DNA from: Bacilli bacterium
GTDB lineage: Bacteria > Bacillota_I > Bacilli_A > RF39 > UBA660
Direction of reading: 5' to 3'
NCBI GenBank assembly: GCA_022009835.1
Contig: CP091726.1
Location: 496,001 to 560,000 of the forward strand
Length of the DNA: 64,000 nucleotides
The notes under the pieces were generated by a model. That model saw only the letters and a program-made list of their open reading frames with translations. It searched no databases and was not told the DNA's origin. Position numbers and translations under genes: made by a program. Below, in pieces: positions 8,732 to 19,696 of the stretch; the first letter of the stretch is position 1, and the number at the start of each line of letters is the position of its first letter.

Positions 8732-9330
8732 TTACATTTCGATTTCAAAATCATCTGATTTATCTAATTCTTTCTTTTTTTATATAGTCTTTCATATTTA
8801 CGATTTACTTGCCAAGCATAATATTCTATTTCATTATAATCAATATCATAATTTTTTTAGAGAAGTGAAGACTGATTTTTAAGATCTAAAGCTCTGCAAA
8901 TCTTATTACAAAAAGTTAGGTATCTTTTTCTTTAAAAATTATTATATGTTTCTTATATTTCATTAACTTTATTTTTCTAGCTTTTTTTAATAATAGAATC
9001 TTTTTTTCTTTGATGATTATCATCACTTTTTTTATATCAAGAATATAAATTGGTTTGCCTTTATTGTCTTCTGTTTGTCTAATCATATTACTTGTTTTTA
9101 AATCTCATTTCCAAACTTTGAAAAAAATCTTTTCCACTTGTAACGATGGTACCATTTAATAAATTGGTATTTTTGCCATCATTATAATATATTTTTATTT
9201 TTCCTTTTAATTTAGAATAGACTTGTTTTTTTGTAAAGTTGTTTTTAGTAAGTGATATGAAACTATAGTTAAACTTAGTTCTATCTTTATCATAATTTCC
9301 TGTACTTTTTTTCTTTGAGTAAGTTCTTTA
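8732..9330 (-). pseudogene. Degraded gene, possible Mob/Pre-type mobilisation protein
   Basis: Multiple frames on the minus strand join into one protein-like sequence. Its start is unclear; the central part contains GNYDKDRTKFNYSF, then NLLNGTIVTSGKDFFQSL, a pattern like the N-terminal region of MobV/Pre relaxases (Asp-Arg-Thr, then a TASPEFF-like segment). It ends with a basic coil (YYAWQVNRKYERLYKK) and TAA at 8732-8734. At least five breaks, several outside long homopolymers. The identity is weak and the histidine triad of a relaxase is not seen. Confidence 0.3.
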
Positions 9331-9353
9331 AAGTGGCTAAGAAATTATAAAAA

Positions 9354-9747
9354 AATGATTTACAAAAAAACATATTGATATTGTTAAAAAAACAGTATCG
9401 AAGAAAAATTTTTGATACAATTACATCTATTGTTTATAAATATGATGTGGAAGAAGTATTACAATTAAAATGATTGTCGGGGACTGTAAATGGTAAAATA
9501 AAATGTAGTTGAAATTATTGAAGAAGCTAGTGATGTTGTATTTGATCTAATAAAAAAAGCAACAGGATATAATGGTAGAAAACCACCTATGCCTATTGCT
9601 TTTAGACTTTATAAAGAATTTTTTTGTATCTATAATATAATTAAGAATAAAGATATAAAATTAACAACAACGTTTTTCTTACTTTATTTATCATCATTCA
9701 TCTATTGTCTAGACCACAATACTTATGATGAAAATAATTTATAGTAA
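9354..9747 (+). pseudogene. Unrecognised broken plus-strand locus
   Basis: Two adjoining pieces: one of about 40 residues (KQYRRKIFDTITSIVYKYD, stop near 9472) and one of about 78 residues (EIIEEASDVVFDLIKK to CLDHNTYDEN, stop 9745-9747). No good ribosome site is seen for the second, and a TAA interrupts its first codons. The composition is protein-like but no family is recognised. It may be one small element gene with indels. Confidence 0.3.
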
Positions 9748-9786
9748 ATAGTAGTAAAAAAATTAGTAGTACCCTAAACTTACCAA

Positions 9787-10028
9787 TTATTTTTTGTATT
9801 TTAAAATATCAGTAATATTACAATCTAGAGCAAAAGCAAATTCTTGCAATTATATCTAGAACAATTCTGATAACTTTATTATTATAATATCTATTAACTA
9901 AATCATAGTTAGCTGTTAGCATAGTGCATATTTTATTTCTACTAATGTTTTTTTCCTTTTCTAAAATGTCTTTTAATGCAATTTTAACCTTACCATAATC
10001 TTTTTAAAATATAAATATTATTATCCAT
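9787..10028 (-). CDS. XRE-family (Cro/CI-type) transcriptional regulator
   Basis: About 80 residues. A compact helix-turn-helix is evident: ISRNKICTMLTANYDLVNRYYNNK (recognition region) then DIIARICFALDCNITDIL, the standard end of small YozG-like regulators. ATG at 10028 after GAAGGAATGTGAAG. One break near residue 10 (T-run at about 9999) and one near 9835. It lies between the recombinase half and the cargo half of the element and is transcribed away from the cargo, so it is the best candidate for element control. Confidence 0.65.
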
Positions 10029-10215
10029 TAGTAATACTTCACATTCCTTCAAGAACTAACTTATAAAAATTATTATAAAAAAAACGTCGATATTTAGAAA
10101 TTACATAAAAAAATATTGCAAGACTATTCATTATATGTCTAATACATAATTATTATTTGTAAAAAAATTTAATAAAAAAATAATGTCAAATTATAGACAT
10201 ATTTGTCGATTTATA

Positions 10216-10224
10216 TGTTATAAT
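10216..10224 (+). promoter_or_regulatory. Extended -10 promoter of the protease gene
   Basis: TG-T-TATAAT 24 bp before the ATG at 10,248. The 200 bp between the XRE gene and this site hold no gene; A/T runs and a possible weak hairpin only. Confidence 0.55.
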
Positions 10225-10247
10225 TAATTATAGTAGAGAGGTGTATT

Positions 10248-13200
10248 ATGATTAAGAAGAAAAAAGTTTTTTTGATTTTATTTAGTTTGTTATTAGTTTT
10301 TACTTTAATGTTTACTTTAAAAAATAATTTTGAGTCTTCTAGTAAAATAGATAAAATACTAAAATCTGAATCATATTCATATTTGTCCCCAGCGGCAAAA
10401 AAATTATGTTAAGGAGGTTTATGAGAATACAGGTGAATTAATTCTTACTGAAAAAAATAAAAAGAAAAATGAACCTTATTTGAATCCAAAATATGCATTA
10501 TATCTTTCTTTAAGTGAAAAAGAACAAAATGAAACAAATTTAATTCCTAGTGTTTATGTTATTGATTTTAGTCCTAGTGATAGTTATAAAGAATCTCAAT
10601 ATCCTGAAACTTATAATATAAGCAATGTTAATAATGAAAGTTATATTACCCCTATGAAAAATCAAGGTAGCTTAGGATTATGTTGGTCTTTTGCAACTAT
10701 TGAACAAGCAGAAAGTTATTTAATGGTTAGAGATAAAACACCATATAATGCATCAAGTCAAACTTTTTCTGTAAGACAAATGGATTATGCTACTAGTAAT
10801 AATGGAATAAAAAATTATGAAAATGAGAATGGGTATCGTGCTTTAACTTCAGGTGGAAATTTCTATATGTCATCAATGATTATGTCTAACGGATTATCTT
10901 TGGCATCTGATACTTATATGCCATATAATTCAGATGAGTCAAAAAAAGATTTAGCTGATGTATTGAATTATAGCAATTCTAAATATGAATTAAATTCTTC
11001 AATTATGATGCCTTATATTTCCGATAAAGCAACAAATCAAGATAGAGAAGCATTTAATAATATTTTAAAAGGAAATATTATAAATTATGGTGGTGCATAT
11101 GTAGGAACAGGTTCTCCAAATGGAAATTGTGGATTTAAAAATATTGATGATACATACACTATAGTTGATTCTGATAACTGTGTTGGATCATCTGGTCATG
11201 CAATGCAAATAATTGGTTGGGATGATAATTATAGTTATTCTTACTGTAAATCAGGGTCTAATCACTTAAGTGTTAATAGTTCAGGTACTTGTTCATCTGG
11301 AAGTTTAGTTAATGGTACAGGTGCTTGGATTTTGAGAAACTCGTGGGGAGATGACACTGATAGAAAGTTTGTTTATCTTGCTTATGAATCATATGGATTA
11401 GATATAAATTTTACTACTTCTTTGATTAGTGTAAGTGAAAAAAATTGGGATAATAATTATCATAAAAAAACTTATGGGTAAACGGAACTTCAGATAAAAA
11501 GTGATACATCTACTTTTTTTATAAGAAAAATTAACACAAGTGAAAAAGGTTAAATTGATTAAATTTCTTTCTGCTAGTGTTGATGGGGAATTCTCTGTTT
11601 CTGTAAAATCAGGTAATAATACATATAATAATATTAAGACTGTACAAGTTGAATATCCAGGTATTTATACAATAGATTTATCAAATGATAATATTGTGTT
11701 AGATGATTCACAATTTAATGTAACTATTGAAAGTACCAATGATTCATACTTTGTTGAAAATTCAATTTCTGTATTTACATCAAATGTTGAAAAAAACTCC
11801 TCAAATAAATACTGAAAATATCGATGGAACTACAATAAAAAGTTAATTCTGATACTAATTATGAATTTATTGTTTATTCATCTACTAAAAAAATATTCCT
11901 TCTAATCAAGAAGTAACATATTCCTTGTTAAAAAGATAATGTTGATTATAGTAATTATATTATTTCTCCTGCAAATAATAGAGTTGCTGAAAAACAATAT
12001 AAATTCAACAATGGTTTTTAAATAATGATATTCCAAAATGGAATTTATACTTTAAGAATTTCTTATAATTATAATTCCTTTGATTCGACATTAATTATTC
12101 CATCTATCCGTGCTTTAGCAGGAGATGGTACAGAGGATAGTCCATATTTAATTTATACGGAAGATGATTTAAATCAAATTAGGTTTAATCCAGAGGCATA
12201 TTATTTATTAAAAAAATGATATAACATTAACTGAAAATTGGAATCCAATTGGAACGGTTGGGAATCCATTCAGAGGTGGATTTGATGGAGAAAACCATAA
12301 GATTAAAGGATTAGTAATCAATCAGAATAATGAGGATGCAGTAGGATTTTTTGGATATGTTGATGCAAAATATTCTTATGATATGCAAACACCTGTTTAT
12401 TTAGATTATAGAGAAAAAAATCTTATATTAAAAAAATATAACATTTGAAAATCCAGAAGTTTCCAATGATGGAATGGCAGGAATTTTAATTGGAAAATTG
12501 ACATTTAATCCAACTGATGCTCCTAAAACGGCATTTAACATTGGCAGTCCAACAATAACTATTGACAATGTTCATTTTATTGGAGGTCATGTAATTTCTA
12601 ATACTAGCGATGCAGGAGTTATTGCTGCTAACTTAAATGTTATACCTAAAAATTGGAACAAACCATATATACATATGAACAACATTTTCTCATCTACTAC
12701 AATTTCAGGTTATCACTCAGCGGGAATAGTAGGATTTATAAATGATTCATTTGAAAGCGGTTCAGGAATTATGTTAGAGTTCGATTTAAAGAATTTCCAA
12801 AATGTTGGTGTTATAGATCAATCTAGTTTTGATATACCATATTCTGATGAAAATAATTATTCACCAGTTGTTGGAGGAGTTTTTTTGGTAATGTAAAAAA
12901 ATTCTACTTGAAAAACTTTATTATAAATAGCGTATTTCATAATTCAAAATATATGGCAGAATTTGCAGATAGTCATAGTTCTTTATATGTTTTTAGGTTC
13001 ATATGACAAAAAAAACTTCTAAAAAAATTTCACATATAAGTTGACTAATGGATATTATGTTTCAAAATCATATACATCATCAGTAACATTGAAAGATATT
13101 GATTTTAGTAGTAAATGGACTGATTTTGATATATATTGGAAGAATGAAAAAAATCGATGGAATTAAAAAGAATTCCAGTATTAAAAAGTATTAATTTTAC

Positions 13201-14836
13201 ATATAAAGATTTACCTGATGAAATTACTTTGAAATTATATGAAGAAAAATCATTGTTGGAGACTTTAAATGAACCTTTCCAATATATATCATATAATGTT
13301 GTAACAAATGATAATATTATTAATATTGAAGGAATTGATACTGATGACGATAGATACTATGATGATATTGTAATGATAGCAAAACAAAAAGGACAAGCAA
13401 CAATACATGTTATAAATCACTTTGATGGCATTGAAAAAGATATAGCAATTAAAGTTGTTACTGATAAAGTTGATAAACCTATTATCACATATTATCATAA
13501 TGGTAAAAATAATAATGAAACTTATACACAACAAGTTAATGCCTTAGAGTCATTTGATTTAACAAAAAACACATTTACAAGAGCAGGATTTACCTTTAAT
13601 GGATGGAATACAATTGCAGATGGTAGTGGAACATCTTATGATGATGAAGAAACTTTTACATCAGGTATTGATGAAAATTTAAGGTTATATGCACAATGGA
13701 TACAAAAAAAATATACATTATCTTTTGATGCTAATGGTGGAGAAGGAACAATGAATGATGTGGCTAATATTTCACTATACGAAGGTAGTTCATTGAGCAT
13801 TCCTGCAAATAAATACACTAGAATAGATTATAAATTCAATGGATGGAATACGAAAGCAGATGGAACTGGCATATCATTTACTGATAGAGGTTCAATAAGT
13901 TATGTTCAAATGACCTCTATTGATGGAGTCGTAATTACATTGTATGCTCAGTGGCAAAAAATAAAAAGTAGAATAATATTTGATGCTAATGGTGGAATAG
14001 GTATTATGAGTGATTTAGAAGTTAATACAGGAAATAACCAAACATTGACTTTAAACACATTTACAAGAACAGATTATAGATTTAGTGGATGGAATACAAA
14101 AGACGATGGTAGTGGAACTTCATATACTGATGGTCAAACAATAAAAGTTGATGATGATATTACTTTATATGCACAATGGATAAGTACTAAAGGTAAAGTA
14201 TCATATAATTCAAATGGTGGAACAGGAACTATGAATGATCAAAAATTCACTCTTGAGACACAATTTAAGTTAAATAAAAATACATTTACAAAAACTGATT
14301 ATAGATTTAGTGGATGGAATACAAAAAGCCGATGGTAGTGGAACTTCATATACTGATGAAGAAGAAGTAACATTTGATAAAAAAATATAGCTCTATATGC
14401 TATTTGGGAAGATTCTGTTCCATATACAATAAATAATTATAGTGTAGATGAAACAAATAAATATATCAGTAAAATAATTGTGAATACAGAAGTTAATAAT
14501 TTTACTTCTAACATCATATTATGTTATGGATATGAAATAGATGTAGATACAAAGACTATAAATAATAAGCAATTATTATATACAGGTGGAAAAAAACAAG
14601 AATTAAAAAAAGGCTTAGATTTATATAGAGAATATACAAATATCGTAATTGGGGATATAAATGGAGATGGAGCAATTAATTCGGCGGATTTATTAAAAAT
14701 AAGGCAACATTTACTAGGGACTAATATTCTATCAGGTGCTTATTTCTTATCTTCAGATATAAACTATGATAATACAATAAATTCAGCTGATTTATTAAGA
14801 TTAAGGCAACATTTACTAGGAACAAAAACCTATTGA
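10248..14836 (+). CDS. Secreted papain-family (C1A) protease with InlB-type repeats and dockerin
   Basis: About 1,525 residues. ATG at 10,248 after AGAGAGGTG; a signal peptide or anchor helix (VFLILFSLLLVFTLMFTL) follows. Catalytic parts are complete: Gln in MKNQG, Cys in LCWSFA (near 10,680), His in SSGHAMQIIGW (near 11,200), Asn in RNSWGDD (near 11,345). Then Ig-like and GLUG/beta-helix-like stretches (12,120-12,900), a BIG2-like domain, four InlB-type repeats ending in LYAQW, each with F.GWNT (13,500-14,400), and a C-terminal dockerin with two Ca-binding repeats, DINGDGAINSADLL and DINYDNTINSADLL. Breaks near 10,398, 11,480, 11,810, 11,890, 12,015, 12,212, 12,430, 12,890, 13,010-13,150, 14,330 and 14,385. 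Likely displayed through cohesin-dockerin binding. Confidence 0.82.
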
Positions 14837-14860
14837 GTAAAAAGAATGGAGGAATAAAAA

Positions 14861-16428
14861 GTGAAAAAAGTAAAATTCTTATTAGTATCTTTAATATCAA
14901 TATTTGCATTTAGCATTAATGTATTTGCAGCTTCTGGTAGTTTAGGAGTAAGTTCTTCTAATGTATATGTGGGAGATAGTTTTACAGTAACAGCAAATGT
15001 AAGTTCTGCTGCTGCTTGGAATATTCATGTATCGGCTAATGGTCCTGTTAGTGGTTGCTCAATCAACCAAGCAGATGTCACTGCTGATGCAATGGATACC
15101 AATAAAACATTTAGTGCAACTTGTACTGCAACTGGTACGGGAACTATTACAATTACACTAAGTGGTGATGTGACTTCTGCATCAGATGGTAATGCAGTAA
15201 ATGTTTCTGGCAGCAGAAGTGTTACAGTTTCAGCTAAACCGACACCACCTAGCAATAACAATAATAACAATAATAACAATAATAATAGTAATAATAATCA
15301 AACAACAGATAATAGATCAAGAAATAATAATATCAAAAGAATTATCTATTGAAGGTTATAATCTAACAAAAGTTGATAATAACAATTATACTTTATCAGT
15401 TCCTAATGATGTAACTAGTATAAATGTTAAGGCAACTGCCGAAGATTTAAAATCAAAGGTAACAGGGACAGGAAATCATGATATAAATGTTGGAGAAAAT
15501 AATATAGAAGTCATTGTAACTGCAGAAAATGGTTCTCAAAAATAAGCTAACTATTAAGGTTACTAGAAAAAGATGGTTATGATTTAGAAGATTTAGATTC
15601 AGTATTAAAGAATAATAAAATTGATGACATAAATATAACTATAAAATCTGATACAAAGATTACTGTTCAAGATTTAGAAAAAATAAAGAGTAGCAGTAAA
15701 ACTGTTAAATTTAATTATTACAATGATGATAAAAGTTTAGTATATAGTTGGATAGTTGATGGAACAAAATTAAAAAAAGCATAAATGATTTATTAACAAC
15801 TATATCAAACGATTCTGATAATAAAAAAAGGATATATTAAGACTATCTAATTATGCAGATGGATTATTTGTAGGTTTAAAAACAAACAAATAATTTACCA
15901 TCTGGTGCAAAAAAATAGAACTATTTGTTGGAAATAAATATGAAGATAATGATTTAGTTAATGTCTATGCTTATGTAAAAAAACAACGATAAATTTGAAT
16001 TAATAAAAAAAGTAAATTAAAAGGTTGAAAATGGCTATGTTGAGTTTGATGTTACAGATGTTTCTGATTATTTTTATAACTATGTCTACCATACTTAATT
16101 CAGATAAAGAGGTAACTACAACAGGTAAGTTATCACCTTCTATATTACTAATTATCATAGGAATTCTATCTTTATTAGTAATTGGTTTAGTAATTGTATT
16201 TATTGTTAAAAAAATAAGAAAAAAACCAAAAAAGATGATAATAACAATAATAATGGCAATAGCGTTTTAAATAATGATTATGAAACATTAACTACTGATA
16301 CAAATAAAGTTGATACTATCACTTCTAGTCAAAGTGTAAATAAAACATATAATGATTATAATACTAATCAATCGAATAGTACAACTTCAAATGTAAGTTA
16401 TAATGATTATAACAATTATAATAATTAA
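14861..16428 (+). CDS. Membrane-anchored surface protein with cadherin-like beta-sandwich
   Basis: About 520 residues. ATG 14,861 with GGAGGAATAAAAA upstream, 24 bp after the protease stop, so probably co-transcribed. A signal peptide ends at VFAASG. An Ig/cohesin-like N-terminal domain (VYVGDSFTVTANV) is followed by an Asn-rich linker (15,255-15,300), a cadherin-like beta-sandwich (LSIEGYNLTKVDNNNYTLSVP to NNIEVIVTAENGS), further beta domains, a transmembrane helix (16,140-16,215) and a Lys/Asn-rich cytoplasmic tail. Breaks near 15,335, 15,545, 15,775, 15,830, 15,893, 15,985, 16,020, 16,065 and 16,240. Module order resembles the chromosomal protein at 21,288; it could anchor the protease. 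Confidence 0.62.
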
Positions 16429-16515
16429 AAACTATACATTTGTGATAAGTATATTAATAAAGATTATTTAAATAAGAAGATAAAATTTAAAAATATGAAA
16501 TAGGAGGTAATTATT

Positions 16516-16809
16516 ATGTTTGGTAATGACAATAATTCATCATTTGGGCACAATTTAGGTTCATCATTTGGTCATGGTTCTAGTAGTTCAACAAGTCATA
16601 GTTCTAATGGAATATCAAGCCATACTAGTTCATTTGGACATTCTTCTACTAGTAATCATTCAGATGGTAGTAGTAGTCATACTAGTTCGTTTGGACATTC
16701 TTCGGTAAGCCATAATTCCAATGGAACTACAAGTCATAGTACAACTATTGGACATACAACAGTAAGTCATAATTCAGCTGGAACAGTAACACACACAGTT
16801 ACAAATTAA
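16516..16809 (+). CDS. His/Ser/Gly-repeat small protein
   Basis: 97 residues, intact, with a strong AGGAGGTAATTATT ribosome site. It is almost entirely built of a degenerate repeat around HTSSFGHSS and SHNSNGTT, with 18 His spaced every 4-8 residues. No signal peptide or membrane helix. Such His-rich low-complexity sequence could bind metal or be structural; no family is recognised. It ends the cargo operon, just before a terminator. Confidence 0.6.
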   Translation: MFGNDNNSSFGHNLGSSFGHGSSSSTSHSSNGISSHTSSFGHSSTSNHSDGSSSHTSSFGHSSVSHNSNGTTSHSTTIGHTTVSHNSAGTVTHTVTN

Positions 16810-16844
16810 ACAGAAAAAAATTAATGTTTTTTTATAAAAAAATA

Positions 16845-16882
16845 CCCTAGTAATCAGTTTAGACGACTAGGGATTTCTTTTT
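16845..16882 (+). terminator. Terminator of the element's cargo operon
   Basis: CCCTAGT (16,845-16,851) pairs with ACTAGGG (16,866-16,872), then ATTTCTTTTT. The remaining 16,883-17,239 up to the element end holds no gene I can support; minus-strand frames there are short, Lys-rich and interrupted, perhaps a decayed small gene. Confidence 0.75.
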
Positions 16883-17239
16883 ACTTATTTAATATAGCAT
16901 AAAAGTGATCATATACATTTAAATGTTTTTTTCTCTTTATTGATAACTTTCTCTTTAAAAATCAGTTTTAAAAGATATTAAATAGCATTTATATTGAAAA
17001 AAATTTTTTTCTTTTTCTCTTTTTCAGTAAGTTCTAAATACTTGGTTGAAAGAAATAATAAGTTCTTATATTTAGCATAATTAACAATACTTTTTACTAT
17101 AACATGAATCAAGTATATTTAAAAACTTCTTTTTGATAATATAATCATATCTTTAATATTAAAATTAATATCAGAATTCTTATTTTTCTAATAGATATAT
17201 TGCTAATCTTATTTTATGGACTTTTCTTAATTACTTATT

Positions 17240-17266
17240 GTGTCTTCACTCTATTCAAAGAACTCT
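17240..17266. other. Right attachment site of the integrative element
   Basis: The 17-bp arm GTGTCTTCACTCTATTC (17,240-17,256) is followed by AAAGA and the core ACTCT (17,262-17,266), then TTGTTTCATACC, which is the ATPase signature region on the minus strand. Arms and core mirror those at 5,581-5,604. Confidence 0.85.
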
Positions 17267-17690
17267 TTGTTTCATACCTCCTGATAGATTGTTTGGAAAT
17301 TTATAGATAAAATCTTCTAATCCATATGTTTTTAGTAAATTTATTACTTTATTTTTACTTTCTTTAGTGATTTTTTTTTCTACTTTTTAATCCTAGTAAT
17401 GTATTATCTAGAATATTAAGCCAGGGAAAGAGGGTATCATTTTGTAACATGTAACCCATTTTGGCTTTTCTTTTTGGGAAAGTTATGGTTCCTTCTGATT
17501 CTTTTTCTAAGCCACATAATATGGAAAGTAGGGTAGTTTTTCCACAACCAGATGGTCCTACAATGGCTACAAATTCTCCTTCTTTGATATTTAGGTTAAG
17601 ATTTTTAATAGCGGTTATTTCACTGGTATTTGTATGATATATTTTTGATAGGTTGTTTATTATTAATATATCATTTGAAGTGTTTTCCAT
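17262..17690 (-). pseudogene. ABC transporter ATPase, N-terminal fragment
   Basis: N-terminal half of the SsuB-like ATPase. Walker A GPSGCGKTT lies near residue 40; the Q-loop GYMLQNDTLFPW follows and the fragment ends inside LSGGMKQRV, where the element begins. A stop codon (TGA) appears three codons into the element sequence, so translation yields a truncated protein without Walker B. ATG at 17,690 overlaps the binding-protein stop. A break occurs near 17,370 in an A run. Confidence 0.85.
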
Positions 17691-18669
17691 ATATTAATTT
17701 ATCGTATGGAGCATATTCTTCTAATTCACCAGCTGCTATTATGATATCTTGAATATGTTTCCATTCCTCTTCATTAATATTTATAGTCTCTCTCCATGCA
17801 TCATTCTTTTTATATCTATCTACCATAGTAATTAAGTCATTTAATGCTGTGTCTGGGAAGAAACTAACTATACTTTTAGCTATTGTTTCGGGATCGTTTT
17901 CTTTAACAAATTTTTAGTCCTTTATCAATAGCTTTAGAAAATCCTTCTATTATGGTTGGATTCTTTTTCTATATAACTTTTTTTAGCGGCATAGGCTGTG
18001 TATGGAACTGCTCCTCCGTATTCTCCAACATAAGCTACAACATATCCTAAACCTTCTTTTTCTACTGAAGTTGCATTTGGTTCAAATAGGGTAACAAAGT
18101 CACCTGTTCCTCCAATAAAAGCTCCTTGCATAGCGGCAAAGGCTATTGATGTATCTATTGTTAAGTCTTTTTTGGGATCAATGCCATTTTCTCTTAAAGC
18201 CCATTCAAATGTCATTTCTGGCATACCAGCAACTCTACCTCCAATAACTGTTTTGCCTTTTAAGTCATTTAGGGTAAAATTATCTATTTTTTCTCTTGAA
18301 ACGAGAAAAGCGCCATCTCTTTTTGTTAGTGCTGCAAAAACTTGTGGATAATCTTTTTCACCACCATTGTATACATATATTGTTGCTTCGGTACCAGAAA
18401 AGCCAATATTAACATCTCCTGATAAAACTGAAGACATAACAGCATCTGCTCCTGGTGTTAGGGTAAGATCAATATCTATTCCTTCTTCTTTGAAATATCC
18501 TTCTGATATGGCGGCATATTGTGGTGCATAGAAGATACTATGTGCTACTTCTGCTACCTTTACTTTTGTTAGATTAGAATTATTATTATCTTTTTTTAGT
18601 TATTATGCCAAATATTATAGTGGCAATTACTATAAGAAATAATATAATGCTAACTAATGTTCTTTTCAT
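17671..18669 (-). CDS. ABC importer substrate-binding protein, NMT1/SsuA-like
   Basis: About 332 residues, ATG at 18,669 after AAGGAGG. An N-terminal hydrophobic helix without a lipobox Cys suggests a membrane-tethered binding protein. The mature region has the family layout: VKVAEVAHSIFYAPQYAAISEGYF, GADAVMSSVLSGDVNIGFSG, LKGKTVIGGR and a conserved PYTAYAAKKSYIEK. Related proteins bind nitrate, sulfonates, taurine or thiamine precursors; the ligand here is unknown. Breaks near 18,592, 17,962 and 17,915. First gene of the operon interrupted by the element. A -10 (TATAAT, minus, 18,701-18,696) precedes it. Confidence 0.75.
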
Positions 18670-18776
18670 AAAAAAAACCTCCTTAATTCATAGTTATTAT
18701 ATTCTTTGTAATGATTAAGTTGTAGGCTTTTTGTAGTTTAGTTTTTGTTCTATTATTTTTTTCCTTTTGTATATAA

Positions 18777-18803
18777 TAAAAAAATAGGATAGTTAGTCCT
18801 ATT
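18777..18803 (-). terminator. Terminator after the 18,851-19,239 gene
   Basis: Minus-strand AATAGGA/TCCTATT hairpin followed by a T run, separating the hypothetical gene from the ABC operon. Confidence 0.6.
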
Positions 18804-18850
18804 AATTATTAAAAATGCACTTTAAGGAAAAAAAGTAAAACAATTATTAA

Positions 18851-19239
18851 TTATCTTTTTATTTCTTCATATTTTTATACTTTCACAAACAATATATATC
18901 ACAGGATCTTGTTCATCGCTTGCAAAAACATATAAATTCTTTATTGTCTAATTTAATATACTTTATAAATACTTTGTTTATATAATCCCACGAAAACATT
19001 TCTTTATTATTGCATTTTTTTCAACATTATTTAAAAATCATTCTCATTTTTTTGTTTTATTAGTTTGATAAGCATTATCATCTTTTTAGTATTGGTTCCC
19101 CAGACCAACAAACATTAATTAAAAAGTTCTATTTCCGATTTAGAAATATCATAATTAACATTTGTAATATAACTATCATGAAATTCATAATAATATTTTT
19201 ATAAATTCATTTTAAATTATCTTTAGTTATTTTATTCAT
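18851..19239 (-). CDS. Hypothetical small protein, frame-broken
   Basis: ATG at 19,239 after AGGAAAAAC; about 130 residues when frames are joined (YYYEFHDSYITNVNYD, then NVCWSGEPIL, ending KLDNKEFICFASDEQDPVIYIV). The FHDSYI opening resembles small immunity-like or DUF proteins, but I do not recognise a family. Breaks near 19,205, 19,130, 19,060, 19,020 and 18,920. No membrane segment. Confidence 0.4.
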
Positions 19240-19311
19240 ATGTTTTTCCTTTCTAATAAATTAAACTAGCTGATTGATATGTCTAATTCGCGAGTGTATT
19301 ATTAATCCTTT

Positions 19312-19351
19312 AAAATAAAAACTACTTTCAATTTTTATTTGATAGTAGTTT
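19312..19351 (-). terminator. Terminator of the tRNA-Arg transcript
   Basis: AACTACT and AGTAGTT form the stem; the T-rich tail (TTTTATTTT) is on the minus strand, downstream of tRNA-Arg. Confidence 0.6.
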
Positions 19352-19388
19352 GGTATTGTCTCGAAAAAATTCGAGTTTAATATCAATT

Positions 19389-19465
19389 TGGTGCGCCCAG
19401 TAGGAGTCGAACCCACAGCCTTTTGGTCCGTAGCCAAACGCTCTATCCAGTTGAGCTATGGGCGC
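19389..19465 (-). tRNA. tRNA-Arg (ACG)
   Basis: Full cloverleaf with acceptor GCGCCC/GGGCGC, anticodon loop CTACGGA (anticodon ACG), TTCGA T-loop and encoded CCA. Confidence 0.95.
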
Positions 19466-19543
19466 AATTTTTCTTGATACATTGATAGTATATAGCAAAA
19501 ATTAAAAAAAATCAATTATTTTTAATAAAATTACAAAAAAAGG

Positions 19544-19572
19544 TTGTCAAATGTGAAAAAATGTTATATAAT
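19544..19572 (+). promoter_or_regulatory. Promoter of the five-tRNA operon
   Basis: TTGTCA and TATAAT separated by exactly 17 bp, 26 bp upstream of tRNA-Leu. Confidence 0.75.
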
Positions 19573-19597
19573 TAACTAGTCAACAGCAAAAATATAT

Positions 19598-19686
19598 GCC
19601 TGAGTGGCGGAATAGGTAGACGCACAGGACTTAAAATCCTGCGAGATTTAACCCTCGTGTCGGTTCAAGTCCGACCTCAGGCACCA
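19598..19686 (+). tRNA. tRNA-Leu (TAA)
   Basis: 89 nt with a long variable arm; acceptor GCCTGAG/CTCAGGC, anticodon loop CTTAAAA, encoded CCA. Confidence 0.95.
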
Positions 19687-19696
19687 TTATTATGTT

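Larger units (their letters stand above)
5581..17266. mobile_element. 11.7-kb integrative element inserted by a large serine recombinase
   Basis: Boundaries are set by the two halves of one ABC ATPase gene, a shared 5-bp core (ACTCT) and 17-bp inverted arms. Contents from left to right: DinD/Bro-N protein, RhuM-type remnant, large serine recombinase with a small ORF upstream (all minus), a degraded possible mobilisation gene, a degraded plus-strand locus, an XRE regulator (minus), then plus-strand cargo: papain-family protease with dockerin, cadherin-like membrane protein and a His/Ser/Gly-repeat protein. The recombinase next to one end is the usual arrangement for such elements. No intact conjugation genes are seen, so it is at most mobilisable. 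Confidence 0.88.

Noticed and set aside
8732..9330. Functional relaxase
   Set aside because: Too many breaks, no identifiable start and no His triad; listed only as a possible remnant.
5588..17256. Classical DDE transposon bounded by 17-bp terminal inverted repeats
   Set aside because: No transposase is present; a 5-bp shared core outside the arms and a large serine recombinase explain the ends better, and the arms form one attP when joined.
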